Below, piece by piece: positions 1-10,121 of a stretch of 64,000 bases of DNA. Below the pieces are notes generated by a model. That model worked only from the letters and a program-made list of their open reading frames with translations. It had not been told where the DNA came from and did not search any database. Position numbers and translations under genes: made by a program. Location of the stretch: assembly GCA_000320605.2 (NCBI GenBank), contig KB445795.1:1412693-1476692 (forward strand), read 5' to 3'. Origin of the DNA: Gelatoporia subvermispora B. Lineage: Eukaryota; Basidiomycota; Agaricomycetes; Polyporales; Gelatoporiaceae. Every line of letters starts with the position of its first letter. Position 1 is the first letter of the stretch.

Positions 1-49
1 TAGGTCACCCACCATCAGGTTTCGCCAGCCGATGCGACGAGCTGACCAG

Positions 50-1184
50 CTTCGATCATCACAGGATGCGGTACAATGGGCGTGGCCGTCCTCTCTGGCG
101 TATTGGCCAGTCTTGATGCTCAAATAGGCATCCCTCTATCCCAACCGAAGTGGGAGTCCCATACGCCTGGTACTGTCACTCCTCGGGTATCGGACGACGA
201 GTCTCTCCCAGCACGGTTTCTGGCCTGTGTTAGCCGGGAAGAGACCGTCAAAAAGCTCCAGGCGACCTTCTTCACTGCAGGAAGTTTAGGCAGCAGCGTC
301 GAAGTCCTGGCAGGTCAGAATGTGAGGGCTGTGCAGGAGGCGAATGTTATCTTACTCTGGTCCGTACTCGACGTATTTCCGCAGCATGGTAAATCTAAGA
401 TTCCACACAGCTGTAAGCCGCAACTTGCTCACACAATCCTTTCCGAGCCGGGGATGAAAGAGGCCCTCGATGGCAAGCTTCTTATTAGCATTCTTGCTGG
501 AGTGACGATCTCCCAGCTGGTGGCGTGGGTGCTTCCGACTACTAAAGTCATTCGCGCGATGCCAAACACACCTTGCAAGGTGAGCCCATCGATGGCATTT
601 TTGACGGGCGTAATGACACACGGTCGCACAGATTCGGGAAGGTATGACTGTGGTCAGCACGCTGCCGCCTTCAGATTCGCTTGAGCTCGAACGCATGATA
701 ATTCTCAATATCTTCTCTTCTATCGGCCGTTGTCGATTCTTGGATGAGAAACATTTCGACGCCTGCACGGCGCTCTCTGGATCTGGGCCCGCATTCGCAT
801 GCATTTTCCTCGAGGCAATGGCAGATGGCGGCGTAATGATGGGCTTGCCTCGAGCGGAGGCATTGGAGCTTGCTGCCCAAAGTGTGTCTCACATATGCTA
901 GCTTTACACAGGAACTGAGGGGAGTCCTTCCCAGCACTACAAGGTACAGCTCGAATGACATTACAAGGAGGCGCTCACCCGGCTCAACTCAAAGATGCCG
1001 TGACAAGTGAGTTGTCGTACACACATCATTATCATACAATTGCTCACTATCATCAGCCCCGGGTGGTTGTACAATTGCTGGATTGCTGGCTCTCGAGGAT
1101 GGACGGGTACGATCCACTATTGCACGGGCAATTCAGGTCGCGACCGAGAGAGCCAGCGAGCTGGGACAGCCGGCAAAGAAATGA
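50..1184 (+). CDS. PRO3: Pyrroline-5-carboxylate reductase, 5' end cut by window
   Basis: This enzyme makes proline by NAD(P)H-dependent reduction of pyrroline-5-carboxylate, the last step of proline synthesis. The window opens just before the Rossmann glycine motif (ITGCGTMGVAVLSG at about 55-96). Later come RAMPNTPCKIREGMTVVS and the family signature region with ALSGSGPAF, the HPAQLKDAVTTPGG motif and a C-terminal helix ending in AKK. The exons I read are 50-359, 411-579, 632-881, 935-1006 and 1057-1184, with introns of 50-53 nt. The first bases before 50 look like an intron acceptor, so the true start lies upstream of the window. The 51-nt first intron is a multiple of three without stops, so the gene reads through it in frame. 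Its neighbour MTR3 is convergent, 166 bp downstream. The family assignment is secure; exon ends are inferred. Confidence 0.92.
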
Positions 1185-1350
1185 AACACTACAGGTGTCT
1201 TTAAAGCCATCTGGTCCTCTCGCCGCAGGTCGAGATGCATCCTAGAGTATGTCCGCTTGCATAGAGTCTCGATTGGAATCGACTGGATAGAGACCTCATG
1301 CATGGCGTGATGTTGAATGAGAACGGAGTCTCGGCACGCAATCATTCTGG

Positions 1351-2407
1351 TCAATTATGCTGAGCATTCTCCAAGAGTGCCTCTGCGACTATTGCGTGTA
1401 TCGCTACGCATTGGTCTTGACATGCTTCCATGCACTACGAAAGCGTGTCATTAGAGTCGTGCAGATATAACCTAGCAGGCGTACCCGAATCGCTTCGTCC
1501 GGCATTAGACGTCCACTCTGCGAGATGCTGGTGACCCTCCCAAGGGCCGGGATGCCAGCGTAAATCAGAGTTCCAGACGAGACCTGAGCTTCCTCGTTAT
1601 TAGGGTCCAACCAAATGTCCTTCCCAATTGTACACTTGAAACTAGAGTCAGTCGCGAGCATAGGTAGAATTGGAGCCAAGGCGCACCGCAGAACACGCAA
1701 CAACTAGCCCCAGCATCTCAATCCCTGCGTCTGCAAGGGCAGTACTAGCAGCTACAGCGCCAGCTGCTATGCACCCGTCGATCCCGTCATTCTCAATTAC
1801 CGTGACGAAGATATCGATCGTCGATTTTGGGAAAAGTTCAAGTCGGATTGCCGGCAATAATGCTTGTTGAATCTCGACTGCCACTGAACGGTCTTCTGCG
1901 TCCTGTGATTTCGCTTTGAATGACGACCGGTAGTGGTGTAATCGGGACTTACGCGAATGGGTACTCTTCGGCGCGTGCAAGAAAATGGTGCAAATTTGAC
2001 TTCCACGTTCAGACGACCCCTCTCGCTATACACGGTACTTTTGGATTGACGGGGCCCATACCTATGAAAGCAGTCAGCCGAGCACATGAACATCGTGGGA
2101 GTAGGAAACGGACACAGCGCATGCGATCTTAGTGTTTTGGGTCTCTATGTATGCTGATCCATTTGCTTGTGTTATAAGACCCGCCTTCAAGACTGCATAA
2201 GGTATGGGGTAAGGGGCTCGAACGCATCATGTAATTGCACACAACTTGCATACATATTGGCCGTAGGTCCGAAGCTGTTCGTCCCTGGCGCGGCTGTCCC
2301 AAATGCCAGTCTAATGAAGACGGTTCTGCGCTGTCACTTTCATAAATTTGGGGAAAGCTCTCTTCAGGTCCATTGATACGTCTGCGGTCGAAATTACTTT
2401 GTGCCAT
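1351..2407 (-). CDS. MTR3: Exosome complex subunit MTR3 (RNase PH fold, EXOSC6-like)
   Basis: This is a structural ring subunit of the RNA exosome, which trims and degrades RNA 3'->5' in nucleus and cytoplasm. After splicing, the N-terminal part gives RPIFLKAGLITQANGSAYIE, then YGPRQSKSTVYSERGRLN, VKFAPFS and FPKSTIDIFVTVIENDG, then ALADAGIEMLGLVVACS. These are the RNase PH-fold blocks in MTR3 order. The last exon ends in a short helical tail (VAIHAIVAEALLENAQ). I chose the ATG at 2407 (MAQSNFDRRR) because it leads straight into the conserved part and leaves 95 bp to the divergent NSRP1-like gene. Introns are about 50-55 nt; the donor of the last one is GTTATA, unusual but still GT. As in other eukaryotes this subunit is expected to be non-catalytic. 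Confidence 0.9.
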
Positions 2408-2502
2408 GGGAGGAAAACTGAGGAGAACTCTAGGTTTAGGTTGCTCGAAAAGGAAACCACGCAGGGCCATGAACCTGACGCTGCTGCTTACGTACGGCAA
2501 TC
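2408..2502. promoter_or_regulatory. Shared upstream region of MTR3 and the NSRP1-like gene
   Basis: Only 95 bp separate the two divergent start codons, so both promoters and 5' leaders must overlap here or extend into the neighbouring gene. No clear TATA box is visible. The inference of a bidirectional promoter rests on gene orientation only. Confidence 0.5.
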
Positions 2503-3789
2503 ATGAAGGTCTCTTTCTCTCTCGCCAACAGCAAAGCCAAGGCTGCGAAGCCTGTTGGCGATGCACCCCCTCTCAAACGTTCTGCAGCATTCGCCTCCCT
2601 TGACGACGATGAACCTGTCGATGCTGCACCAACCGCCTCTCGCGATCGCGATGTTGAGGTCAATAAGAAGCTTCTCGCTCAGAATGTCGAGATGTCCAAG
2701 ACGATGAAGAAACGGATGGAGCAGGAGATGAGAGTGGATTCTACTGTGTTTGAATATGACGAGGTATGGGACAAGATGCAGGAGGCCAAGCTGCGCCAGA
2801 AAGAGGCGAAAGAGGCGGATACCAAAGTGCGGAAGGTGACTACGACTCCTGCCGTGCATCCTCGCATCCTTCAAGGGGCGCTGATATAATGAAGTTCTAC
2901 GCAGCCAAAATACATTAATGGTCTGCTACAATCGGCGGCCACCCGCCGACTGGACCATCTACGTGCAGAAGAGAAGATGATCCAGCGGGAACGCGAAGCG
3001 GAAGGAGATGAGTTCGAAGACAAGCCCGCTTACGTCACAGAGGGCTATAAGGAGCAGCTCGCGGAGATGCGCAGAGCTGAAGAGGAAGAGCAGAAGCGCG
3101 AAGGTGAGTGAAGCAGACTATCTCGTGCTGTCAGTATCTGAAGTCCGTTATCAGAGCTAGAAAAGAAGAAGAATACAGGCGGTGGACTGGCACAGTTCTA
3201 TCGCAAAATGCTCGAGGAAACAGAACAGCAGCATGAACAAACGGTTGCGGCTACAATGTCACCACCGGCCAAACCAGTCGTCGGACCCCAAGGGCCAGAA
3301 CAGAACTTGACCATCACTAGACCTCCCAACTATGCCTCGAAGTCCGACCTTGAACTCGCACAGCTTGCGCGAGATCAGGGGAAGGATGTCGAGTTGAATG
3401 ACGATAACCAGATTGTTGACAAGCGAGAGCTTCTCTCCGCTGGTCTAAATCTGTCTGCTCCGAATACAAGGCGACTAGGGCCACAGACGAAGGAGTCTGA
3501 TGATACCTCGCAGGAGAATATTCAAGTGCACCGTGCTGTGGGCACTGCTGCGAGCCGGAAGGAAATCAATGAGCGTCGTGCCCGCGAGGTTGCGAAGCAG
3601 ATGGAAGAGGAACGAGACCGATTGATGCAGGAGAGGCAACGGCAGGAACAGGAGAGTTTATATCGTGTGGTCTCCAAGCGTAACACCGAAGAATCCGTTC
3701 AGAGTGCGCGGGAGCGGTATTTGGAACGCAAACGGCGCAAGTTGGAAGAGGCAACCGCACAAGATGGCAGTCCTATTTCGGAATTGTAA
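2503..3789 (+). CDS. NSRP1: NSRP1-like nuclear speckle splicing regulator (DUF2040 family)
   Basis: This is a probable nuclear RNA-processing protein related to nuclear speckle splicing regulatory protein 1 (CCDC55). The hallmark DUF2040 region is visible: STVFEYDEVWDKMQEAK, a KPKYINGLLQSA segment across the first intron, IQREREAEGDEFEDKPAYVT and then YKEQLAEMRR. The N-terminus (MKVSFSLANSKAKAAKP) resembles the short start of fungal members. The C-terminal third is highly charged and predicted coiled coil (REVAKQMEEERDRLMQERQR), ending in a basic RYLERKRRK stretch. Exons read 2503-2835, 2905-3103 and 3155-3789. The gene is divergent from MTR3 and convergent with the kinase gene. Family identity is good; the molecular role is taken from the animal protein and is inferred here. 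Confidence 0.85.
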
Positions 3790-3942
3790 TACTTATTGAG
3801 TTGTACCGTATCGTATCAGTGGATCTTGTATGGTAGAGATATCGAACAGCTAATGTGTCATGTCTATTGCACCTCCGCTCTGTACCAGTCCTTATAAGAG
3901 AGCATAATTTACTGTCCAAAATGGGGGGTTGGCGATGCACGT

Positions 3943-5142
3943 CTAAGAGCATGCACCAGGATCACATATTCGCTGCCTGCGTCCACAGACCGAATGCAGC
4001 ATGAAGTCAAACTCAGCGAGTATCTCGTTGGCAGTAGGTCTTTTCTCGAAATTCTCATGAAGCATTCGCTTCACAAGTGCACGGATCTCCGGCAAATCAA
4101 CGCCTGCTAGCTAATTACCGGTCAGTCGTGTGGGTACAAGGTGAGTCAGATCCTAGATTTACCTGGCAGGCCCGAAGCATAAATATACCGAGCGCCCACA
4201 CGTCAGCTTTGAATGGATCGGTTGCATCCCCTCTCTCCAGCTCGGGAGGGAGCTCTGTCCCTCGTCGCCCGCGAATGCGCGGAATTGGTCCGTCGAATCT
4301 CCGGCTCAGCTCAAAATCAATCCAAGCATAGTGACCCTCGCCGTCGGTGAGAAGATTGCGCGTGGATATGTCAAGATGCGCTATTTTTCTGGTATGCATG
4401 AACACAGTATGCTGCGTATCAATATATCAGCATGGCTTCGGGTCTGTTGTGCCAGCGCTCACCTCTACACATTGACGCAACGCCCCGAGAAAGATGCGGA
4501 GATTACTGGGAACGCCAGCAACATCTTGAGAGGTCCATTCTTCCATTACGATGAACGCGATTTCGTATTTTGGAACCGAAATTAGGTCCAGGACCGCTTG
4601 GGAAGAGGTGGGTTTATTGCCAGAAACAACATGCCTGGTGACTCACGAATACAGTGATTCATGGGGTTATTCCGTGACGGAGGACTGGACAGATAGCGAA
4701 TGATGTCGAACTCGTGACTTTGCAGATGAACAGCTTTGATGACTACTTTCGTCCCATCTGCGCACCGCGTACCACGGAATAAATTTTCTGGCTATGATAT
4801 TTACTGGTTAATAACTTCTGCAGAGGAATACTGGAACCGGAAACTGACAAGTCCCAAGTCCTTGCAGAGGTCGTTGTCGTCGAGGCCTTCCCGAGCCCGG
4901 GCATATCCTGGCAGTTTCTGCGCATTCTCGGGATCTAGGTAGCCGAGAGTTTCGCAATAATACTGGTAATACTGCTTCACGTCCCGGAAGGTGTCCAAGC
5001 GGAAGCCACGGCTCTCAATAACGTCTCGAAAAGTACACCAGTCTGGCCGAACACGCCCGTTCACCGCTTCCTCGTCGAGGGATGAAGCAGATGATGTAGA
5101 CAGGAGGGAGTCAGTATCTGAGTCGTCAGAGTTGAGAGACAT
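3943..5142 (-). CDS. Atypical protein kinase-like protein, basidiomycete type
   Basis: The N-terminal part is acidic and serine-rich, followed by a kinase fold. The ATP-binding lysine is in GTKVVIKAVHL, the hinge region in IAFIVMEEW, and the catalytic loop reads AHLDISTRNLL. The metal-binding motif reads WIDFELSRRF, and RGRRGTELPPEL fits the activation segment with its P-P-E. DVWALGIFMLRA is the F helix and KRPTANEIL the C-lobe arginine region. The canonical HRD arginine is replaced by leucine (HLD) and the DFG glycine by glutamate (DFE). The catalytic aspartate, asparagine and lysine remain, so activity is possible. I start at the ATG at 5142 (MSLNSDDSD). An intron ending before PENLFRGTR is required because two stops would otherwise interrupt the frame. 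It resembles the expanded basidiomycete kinase families; its substrate is unknown. Confidence 0.8.
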
Positions 5143-5988
5143 GTCTGGTAAGGTACCCAAATGAAACCGCCAGTGCGCTTGGATTTGCCTTTAAATGTCA
5201 GGAAGCGATAGGGAAATGGCTGCTTCAAAAGGGTTGCGCGGAATGATTGAGAGGAAGACAGTGCGTTATCACTCAACTATCCTGCGCAGTCACAGGGACA
5301 AAGAACATATACGGCAGATCAATCATGTGCGAGGTGACGATGAACATTTTCGACAGCGCACAAACGAGAAAAGTGATGCGTTTTAGGGTACGAAGGCCGA
5401 TAGTCGCACATAACCCCGGGCTAGCCTATGGGAGCTATTTGCGATGCTTATGACGACCAGAAAGATGTACCCGATATAGAGACGGACGAAAGACGCACTA
5501 GCGCATACAGGATGGAAACTCTCATGTGCCGGGCGCGCGAAAGGGACACGTCACGCAGCATTCTTGACAGGCCGACGGATGGGGCTGTGGATGACCCGTT
5601 TCGGTGGGCTGACAGTATCGCAACTGGCAAGGATGGGCGTAAATTACAAAGTGTGTTGGGAGATTGCACATCGAGGTTGATAGACGGTAGAGCGAGGGAT
5701 TGTTCGCACTTGTTATGGCAAGAAGATGCGGTGCCAACGTGGTCGAGACGAAGCCTGAACCGCACAAGGAAAGCGCCCCTTGGATATATAGCGACGGTGG
5801 ACTCCCAGGTGACACGGCGGTGAACATCAGGTGCAAGTCGGAAGGCAAGAAGTAATGCAGTCCGTTGCCACGTTGTAAACAAGGTTCACATAATTGACTC
5901 CTCCGCCGCCCGCTTCTCGATCTCAGTTCTAGCCGTGGGAACCTCCTCCGCTTATCCGACCGACCATGCTCCGAGCCCCCACTCCCTA
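5143..5988. other. Intergenic, divergent upstream region with unresolved minus-strand ORF
   Basis: This 846-bp stretch separates the kinase and RRM genes. It holds overlapping ORFs on both strands (131 codons on plus at 5428-5823; 144 codons on minus at 5448-5882), neither of which resembles a family I know. On minus, two hydrophobic stretches between about 5270 and 5470 (for example RLYIGYIFLVVIS, and TFLVCALSKMF in another frame) could belong to a small spliced membrane protein. I could not build a convincing model with a start and consistent splice sites. The right end (about 5885-5988) is pyrimidine-rich and is probably the leader of the RRM gene. Confidence 0.35.
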
Positions 5989-6660
5989 ATGGAGTCCAAG
6001 AAAACCATCTTCGTCAACGGCTTCGGCGACGATGTCGACGAGGCAGCCCTGCTCGAGACTTTCGTGACCTTTGGTGTGTACCTTGTCAGGTCGTATGCTC
6101 AACCGCTCAACCTCGCCTCTGGTTTTCAGGAGATGTCATAGAGGTGCAGATCCCTTCAGCAGCCACGAATCCCTCACAACCGACCGGTGCGTGATATCAT
6201 CCCCCGTTATACTGCCACATTTCATCCAATATATAACCCCAGAGACGAAACACAGAGGCTTTGGCTTCGTCACGTATGCATCGTCCGCGGACGCACAAGA
6301 TGCCATCGACAACATGGACCTCAACGAACTCAACGGACGTGTCTTGAAGGTCAGCATTGCTCGCCCTCTCAAGGCACCGTTGCAGGGATTGGGCAACCGT
6401 GCGGGTGTGTATAGTGTCTTTTATACTCTGTTGTTGCTCACCGTGTCACAGTATGGGAGTCGGAAGATTGGTTACAGCAATACGCGAAACCCCTTTCGCG
6501 CAGCGGTGGTACGCCCCGTCCCAGTTTGTGCCAGGCCATTCAACTGAATAACGCTACAGGTGCCGCTCTGCGCGCTCAGCATGATAGTTCGGTAGGTGCT
6601 GAGGCGGACGAGAAAGATGGAGAACAACGAAACGAAGATGAGAACGCGATGGAGGAATGA
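5989..6660 (+). CDS. RRM protein related to the N-terminus of cyclophilin E (PPIE)
   Basis: This is a single RNA-recognition motif protein. The start ATG at 5989 gives MESKKTIFVNGFGDDVDE. RNP2 is TIFVNGF and RNP1 is HRGFGFVTY, followed by DAQDAIDNMDLNELNGRVLKV, the usual end of the fold. After the RRM comes VWESEDWLQQYA, which matches the VWxxxDWL linker segment that follows the RRM in cyclophilin E/CYP33. No peptidyl-prolyl isomerase domain follows; the protein ends in an acidic tail (DENAMEE). Exons read 5989-6073, 6130-6186, 6243-6404 and 6452-6660. In animals this RRM binds RNA and a PHD finger; a spliceosome-linked role here is an inference. A further short intron inside the low-complexity tail cannot be excluded. 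Confidence 0.82.
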
Positions 6661-6787
6661 TTCCCCGTGTCCATGCCGGCTGACAGCCTGCTCCCTTGTA
6701 TGTTTGTACTATACAATTTACTCTGATTGACTCTGGTGTTTACAAGCTACGTACTGTGAAAAACGTCACGATGATGGTACACTAGGA

Positions 6788-7633
6788 TCACAGATGCGCT
6801 TGCGTCATGTCTGACTCCGAGAACTGTGCGCGTGCTCGTTTGATATCCTCCTGCATGAAGAGAAGCTCTTCCATCCGTGCAAGCTTCTTTGCATCTGCAG
6901 GTCTTGAAAGCACCCTCCGAAGGTCCTCGATCGACAATCGAGACTTCTTGCCCGGTGTAAGGGCCATTTGACACTGCACCCAATTTCAGAAAGAGGATAA
7001 GACTGGTATGCTGGCACGTACGACATCAACGATATACTCTACCAGTATTTCCTCCATCACATTCACGGTGTCCGGTGCGGGATTGCGATCATCACCAAAA
7101 CCGTACATCAAATTGCGCACTTTGAGATTCGTCCGCACAATCGCACATCATTGTGAAAAAAAGAACTCAAAAGAAATTTGAGCCTCAGACGTACATTCCT
7201 TAGTGAAGAGTCCTTTGTAGGTGGGTTGTTTGCGATAGCCACGAGTGGTGGCGCCTCCACTCGCAGCCGCTGCCACGGATTCCCTGGTGTATGTCGGAGT
7301 GAATGTATACGTTGCTGGGGCAGGTGTGGGACGCGGTGCCGCGGGAGTTGTTGTTGTAGTTGTCGCTGTACTGGTCGAAGCTGTCACTGATGGAGCAGCG
7401 GGTTTGGGGGCGGTCAAAGCAGTATGGGACGGCTGCTGAGTAGGGTAATAGCTGTATGCGTAAGGCCATGCGCCATAACCAGTCACAGCGGTTGCAGGAT
7501 AAGTCGTTTGGTACGGGGTCGTTGGGTAAGCCCCGGCTTGCGCGTGCGGATATGCCCCTGGTGTCTGCGGATGATAGGTACCATACGGATAGGTGGTACC
7601 TGTGGCAGGATGTGGGGGAGGATAGTATGACAT
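6788..7633 (-). CDS. TAF13: TFIID subunit TAF13 with Tyr/Pro/Thr-rich N-terminal extension
   Basis: TAF13 is a histone-fold subunit of TFIID that pairs with TAF11. After splicing the core reads GLFTKELRNLMYGFGDD, then TVNVMEEILVEYIVDV, LSIEDLRRVLSRPADA and a closing helix MQEDIKRARAQF, matching the family order. Ahead of it lie about 140 residues of low-complexity sequence: YYPPPHP, repeated AYP/TYP steps, a Thr run (TATTTTTTP) and an Ala/Pro/Thr segment. This extension is well outside the usual compact family core. The ATG at 7633 is the first in frame with MSYYPPP. Two introns are inferred; the first removes a segment rich in T that otherwise leads to a stop. The gene is convergent with the RRM gene (127 bp). 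Confidence 0.88.
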
Positions 7634-8019
7634 TATTACGGTAGTCAGATCAAACGGCAAAGTTCATGAGCAATGTTGAACGAGCCAAGAGAAAGTCCTG
7701 GATCGAATAGATGTAGAGCTGTACAACAGTAATATACTGTTCAACGCAGAATGCAAGAGGATGTAAGCCATCCCGGCTTGCCACACCCACGTGGCATACT
7801 GACCGCTCACACGCGCTACATATATCGCGGTTATCAAACGTTCAAACGTTCAAGCTCAAGGTTGAGGATCCATTCAGCGTAAGCCTGCTCGAAATATAAT
7901 CACATAGTATTTGGCCAGTCCATCAGCGGGGAGTGCATGAAATCAATACAAAAGGGCACAAGGGGAGCGCGGCCGCTAGCATCTTCGGGGATCCCTATCA
8001 GCCAGTGCTGGGCCGAAAT
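7634..8019. promoter_or_regulatory. TAF13 upstream region / DUF4211 gene 3' flank
   Basis: The 386 bp between the two minus-strand genes has no supported ORF. It contains a TATATA step near 7819-7824 and a tandem 8-bp direct repeat just beside it. It presumably carries the 3' end of the DUF4211 transcript and the TAF13 promoter; this is inferred from position. Confidence 0.4.
7836..7851. repeat. Two tandem copies of the 8-mer AAACGTTC
   Basis: The copies lie at 7836-7843 and 7844-7851, in the TAF13 upstream region. The inner AACGTT is palindromic, so each copy could be a binding site on either strand. No factor is assigned. Confidence 0.5.
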
Positions 8020-9861
8020 CTACAGCATGTCATCTAAGTCTTCACCCTTTTTCGCCCTCATCTCTAGGTTGCTTGCGCTATCCATCATCTGCTTCATGTT
8101 CAACCATTCGTTATTGATGATTCCCCTATCATCAAGCCAATCCATGATACCGTCAGCATCCGACAAGTCGTCAGGCGGACGCTTGCCCTTGGCGTGAGCA
8201 ACCCGAACGAACCCGCGAGATTCCATCCGGGCGCGCAGGTCTTCCACTTCCAGCGAGAGTGTCTTGAAGAGATGATACTACTCCATTTTGTGAGATTTCA
8301 GCCATATGACGTGGGTCAGTGTATCCAAAGATGCTAACCTCCCAGTGTGTGAATTTATGGAAGACTTTAGTTCTCATACCGCAGAATCGACCTAGGTGGA
8401 ACTCTCGTTTCGAGCCATGGGAATCGTCGTCGTCTTCGTTACCAGAATCCGATTCGTCTGACTCGTCCAGAGGCTGATGGCAATGTCAGTAAAGTAGTCT
8501 TGAATGAAAAGTGATAGATGACATCACTTGAAAGCTGGTTCTATCGTATGGAGACCCGCTGAGTCGCCCTTGCAAAGTAGATAACCGGCTACCCAGGTGA
8601 CATGCATCACACCCAGGGATAGTAAAATCCAGTTGCATGAGCTCAAACTCCGGATATCTCGCTAGAGATCGTTTGAAATCTTGTCGCCACACGGAGGAAG
8701 CTACGAGGGAGTCCTTCATTCCGTCGAGTTTGCGGCGAGTCACTTGAAGCGGAACAGCAAAGTATTGGTCTGAGGCAATCAATTGTGGATATGACGACAA
8801 TGGGACGTCAGACATACTATTCAGAAGTTCATCCATCGCATCGTCTCTATCTCCCGGCTGTTGCACAGCTAAATGCAGGAATAACTGGCAGATGACCTTA
8901 AAGTGATGCATGAGATCTTGGTGAGTGTTCATACTGAACTCTGCCGGTAGTTCAGGTACTACTACACTGTCATCCTCAACAATAAAACTGTCATTAGCAG
9001 CTTCCCTGTCCTCGTCAGGCTCAGAGTTATCCGATGGAGATGCATGATTCGGCCGAGCATGCGCAAAAGGTGCTGATTCGTCGATCTCTTCGCTGTCAGG
9101 ATCAGGTTGAGGCGAAGGCGATCGCTCGCCACGCTTTTTGCCTTGTGACAACGCGAGTAAGTAGAGTCCAAGATCGCGCATCTGGACTTACGCCTGAGTT
9201 TTTCCAAGTTTTGTTGGTACAACGTAGTCTTGCCTCGGATTCGGAATCGAGCTTCAATTATCTCTACACCGAGGTTGTCGATCACAACACATCTGCGATC
9301 ACTGCAGTAATACTCACGATCTTCGTCAACCCCATCTAATAGGTTCCCATCATCATCCTCTGGAGTGGGGGGCCTCACACCCTTCAGTAACTTCCGCCGC
9401 TTAGGCTGAAGCTCTTCCTCCTCGGAGTCATGTATAAGCGGCTTTCTCTTGCCAGACGCCCTCAGGCTGGGTCTCGCGATAGGGGATTCTTCTGATTCAG
9501 CACAGCTGGCCGCAGATGTCCTTTGGTCGTCACTGGCTATTCTAGCTCGACGAGACTTGGTCCTCCGACTCCGGGCAGCCGGTTGCTTTCGGATGGGTGG
9601 TTCCTCCTCGGACGTATCAATTGCTTCTGGCTCAAAATGGATAGCAGCTACATTGCTGGTTGCGCTTTCTTCGTCATTCGATGAGACGACCGGACGCTTT
9701 GGAAAAGGATCCCGTGCTTGTTTACCATGGCGGAGACGAGTTACAGTGGCTGGCCGCGAAGGTCCTGCTGCTGCTGGAGAACTCGACGCGACGAAGCTGT
9801 CCAACGACTTCTGTTTGTGTTTGGTCGGGATGGTAGTGGCCTGTTTTTTCTTTGGAGCCAT
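8020..9861 (-). CDS. DUF4211-domain protein with PIP-box-like N-terminus
   Basis: The start ATG at 9861 gives a basic N-terminus (MAPKKKQ) followed by QKSLDSFV, close to the PCNA-binding PIP box Q-x-x-L-x-x-F-F/Y. Next is a long disordered, charged region with basic nuclear-localisation-like clusters (RSRRTKSRR, QPKRRKLL) and acidic stretches. The C-terminal half is folded: a DLMHHFKVICQLFLHLAV helix, SSVWRQDFKRSLARYP, then FHLGRFCGMRTKVFHKFTHW after an intron. The last block is typical of the DUF4211 family of fungal nuclear proteins. The protein ends in AKKGEDLDDML. Four introns are inferred. The function is unknown; the PIP-like motif and nuclear signals suggest a chromatin or replication link, which is inference only. 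Confidence 0.75.
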
Positions 9862-10121
9862 GTGGATCGACAGGTTCGAAATTTGCTAGTGGATGAGGAA
9901 TCCTTCCACTAAGTAGCAAACACAGTGAATAGTCACAGCCAAACGTTGAGTGATCGAGTGGAGTACTTCCGGGACGCGACGCGACTGCGCTGAGCGTCAA
10001 AGCGCTGTTGGCTCGCGTGTATGGGCGGTCGTGGTCAGTCTCGAGCTCAGCACGCTCGCCCGACTTAACACTTAGCCAACATCGACCTTGGGCATGACCT
10101 GCACACAGACACTACCATAGA
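9862..10121. promoter_or_regulatory. Divergent upstream region of the DUF4211 and giant C1-domain genes
   Basis: These 260 bp lie between two divergent start codons (9861 minus, 10122 plus). No ORF is supported. A shared promoter is inferred from orientation. Confidence 0.4.

Noticed and set aside
1..1184. P5C reductase as a pseudogene because of frame breaks
   Set aside because: All breaks coincide with GT-AG introns of about 50 nt, and the joined exons give an uninterrupted conserved protein.
2488..2874. 128-codon minus ORF opposite the NSRP1-like gene
   Set aside because: Leu/His-rich shadow of a Lys/Glu-rich coding strand.
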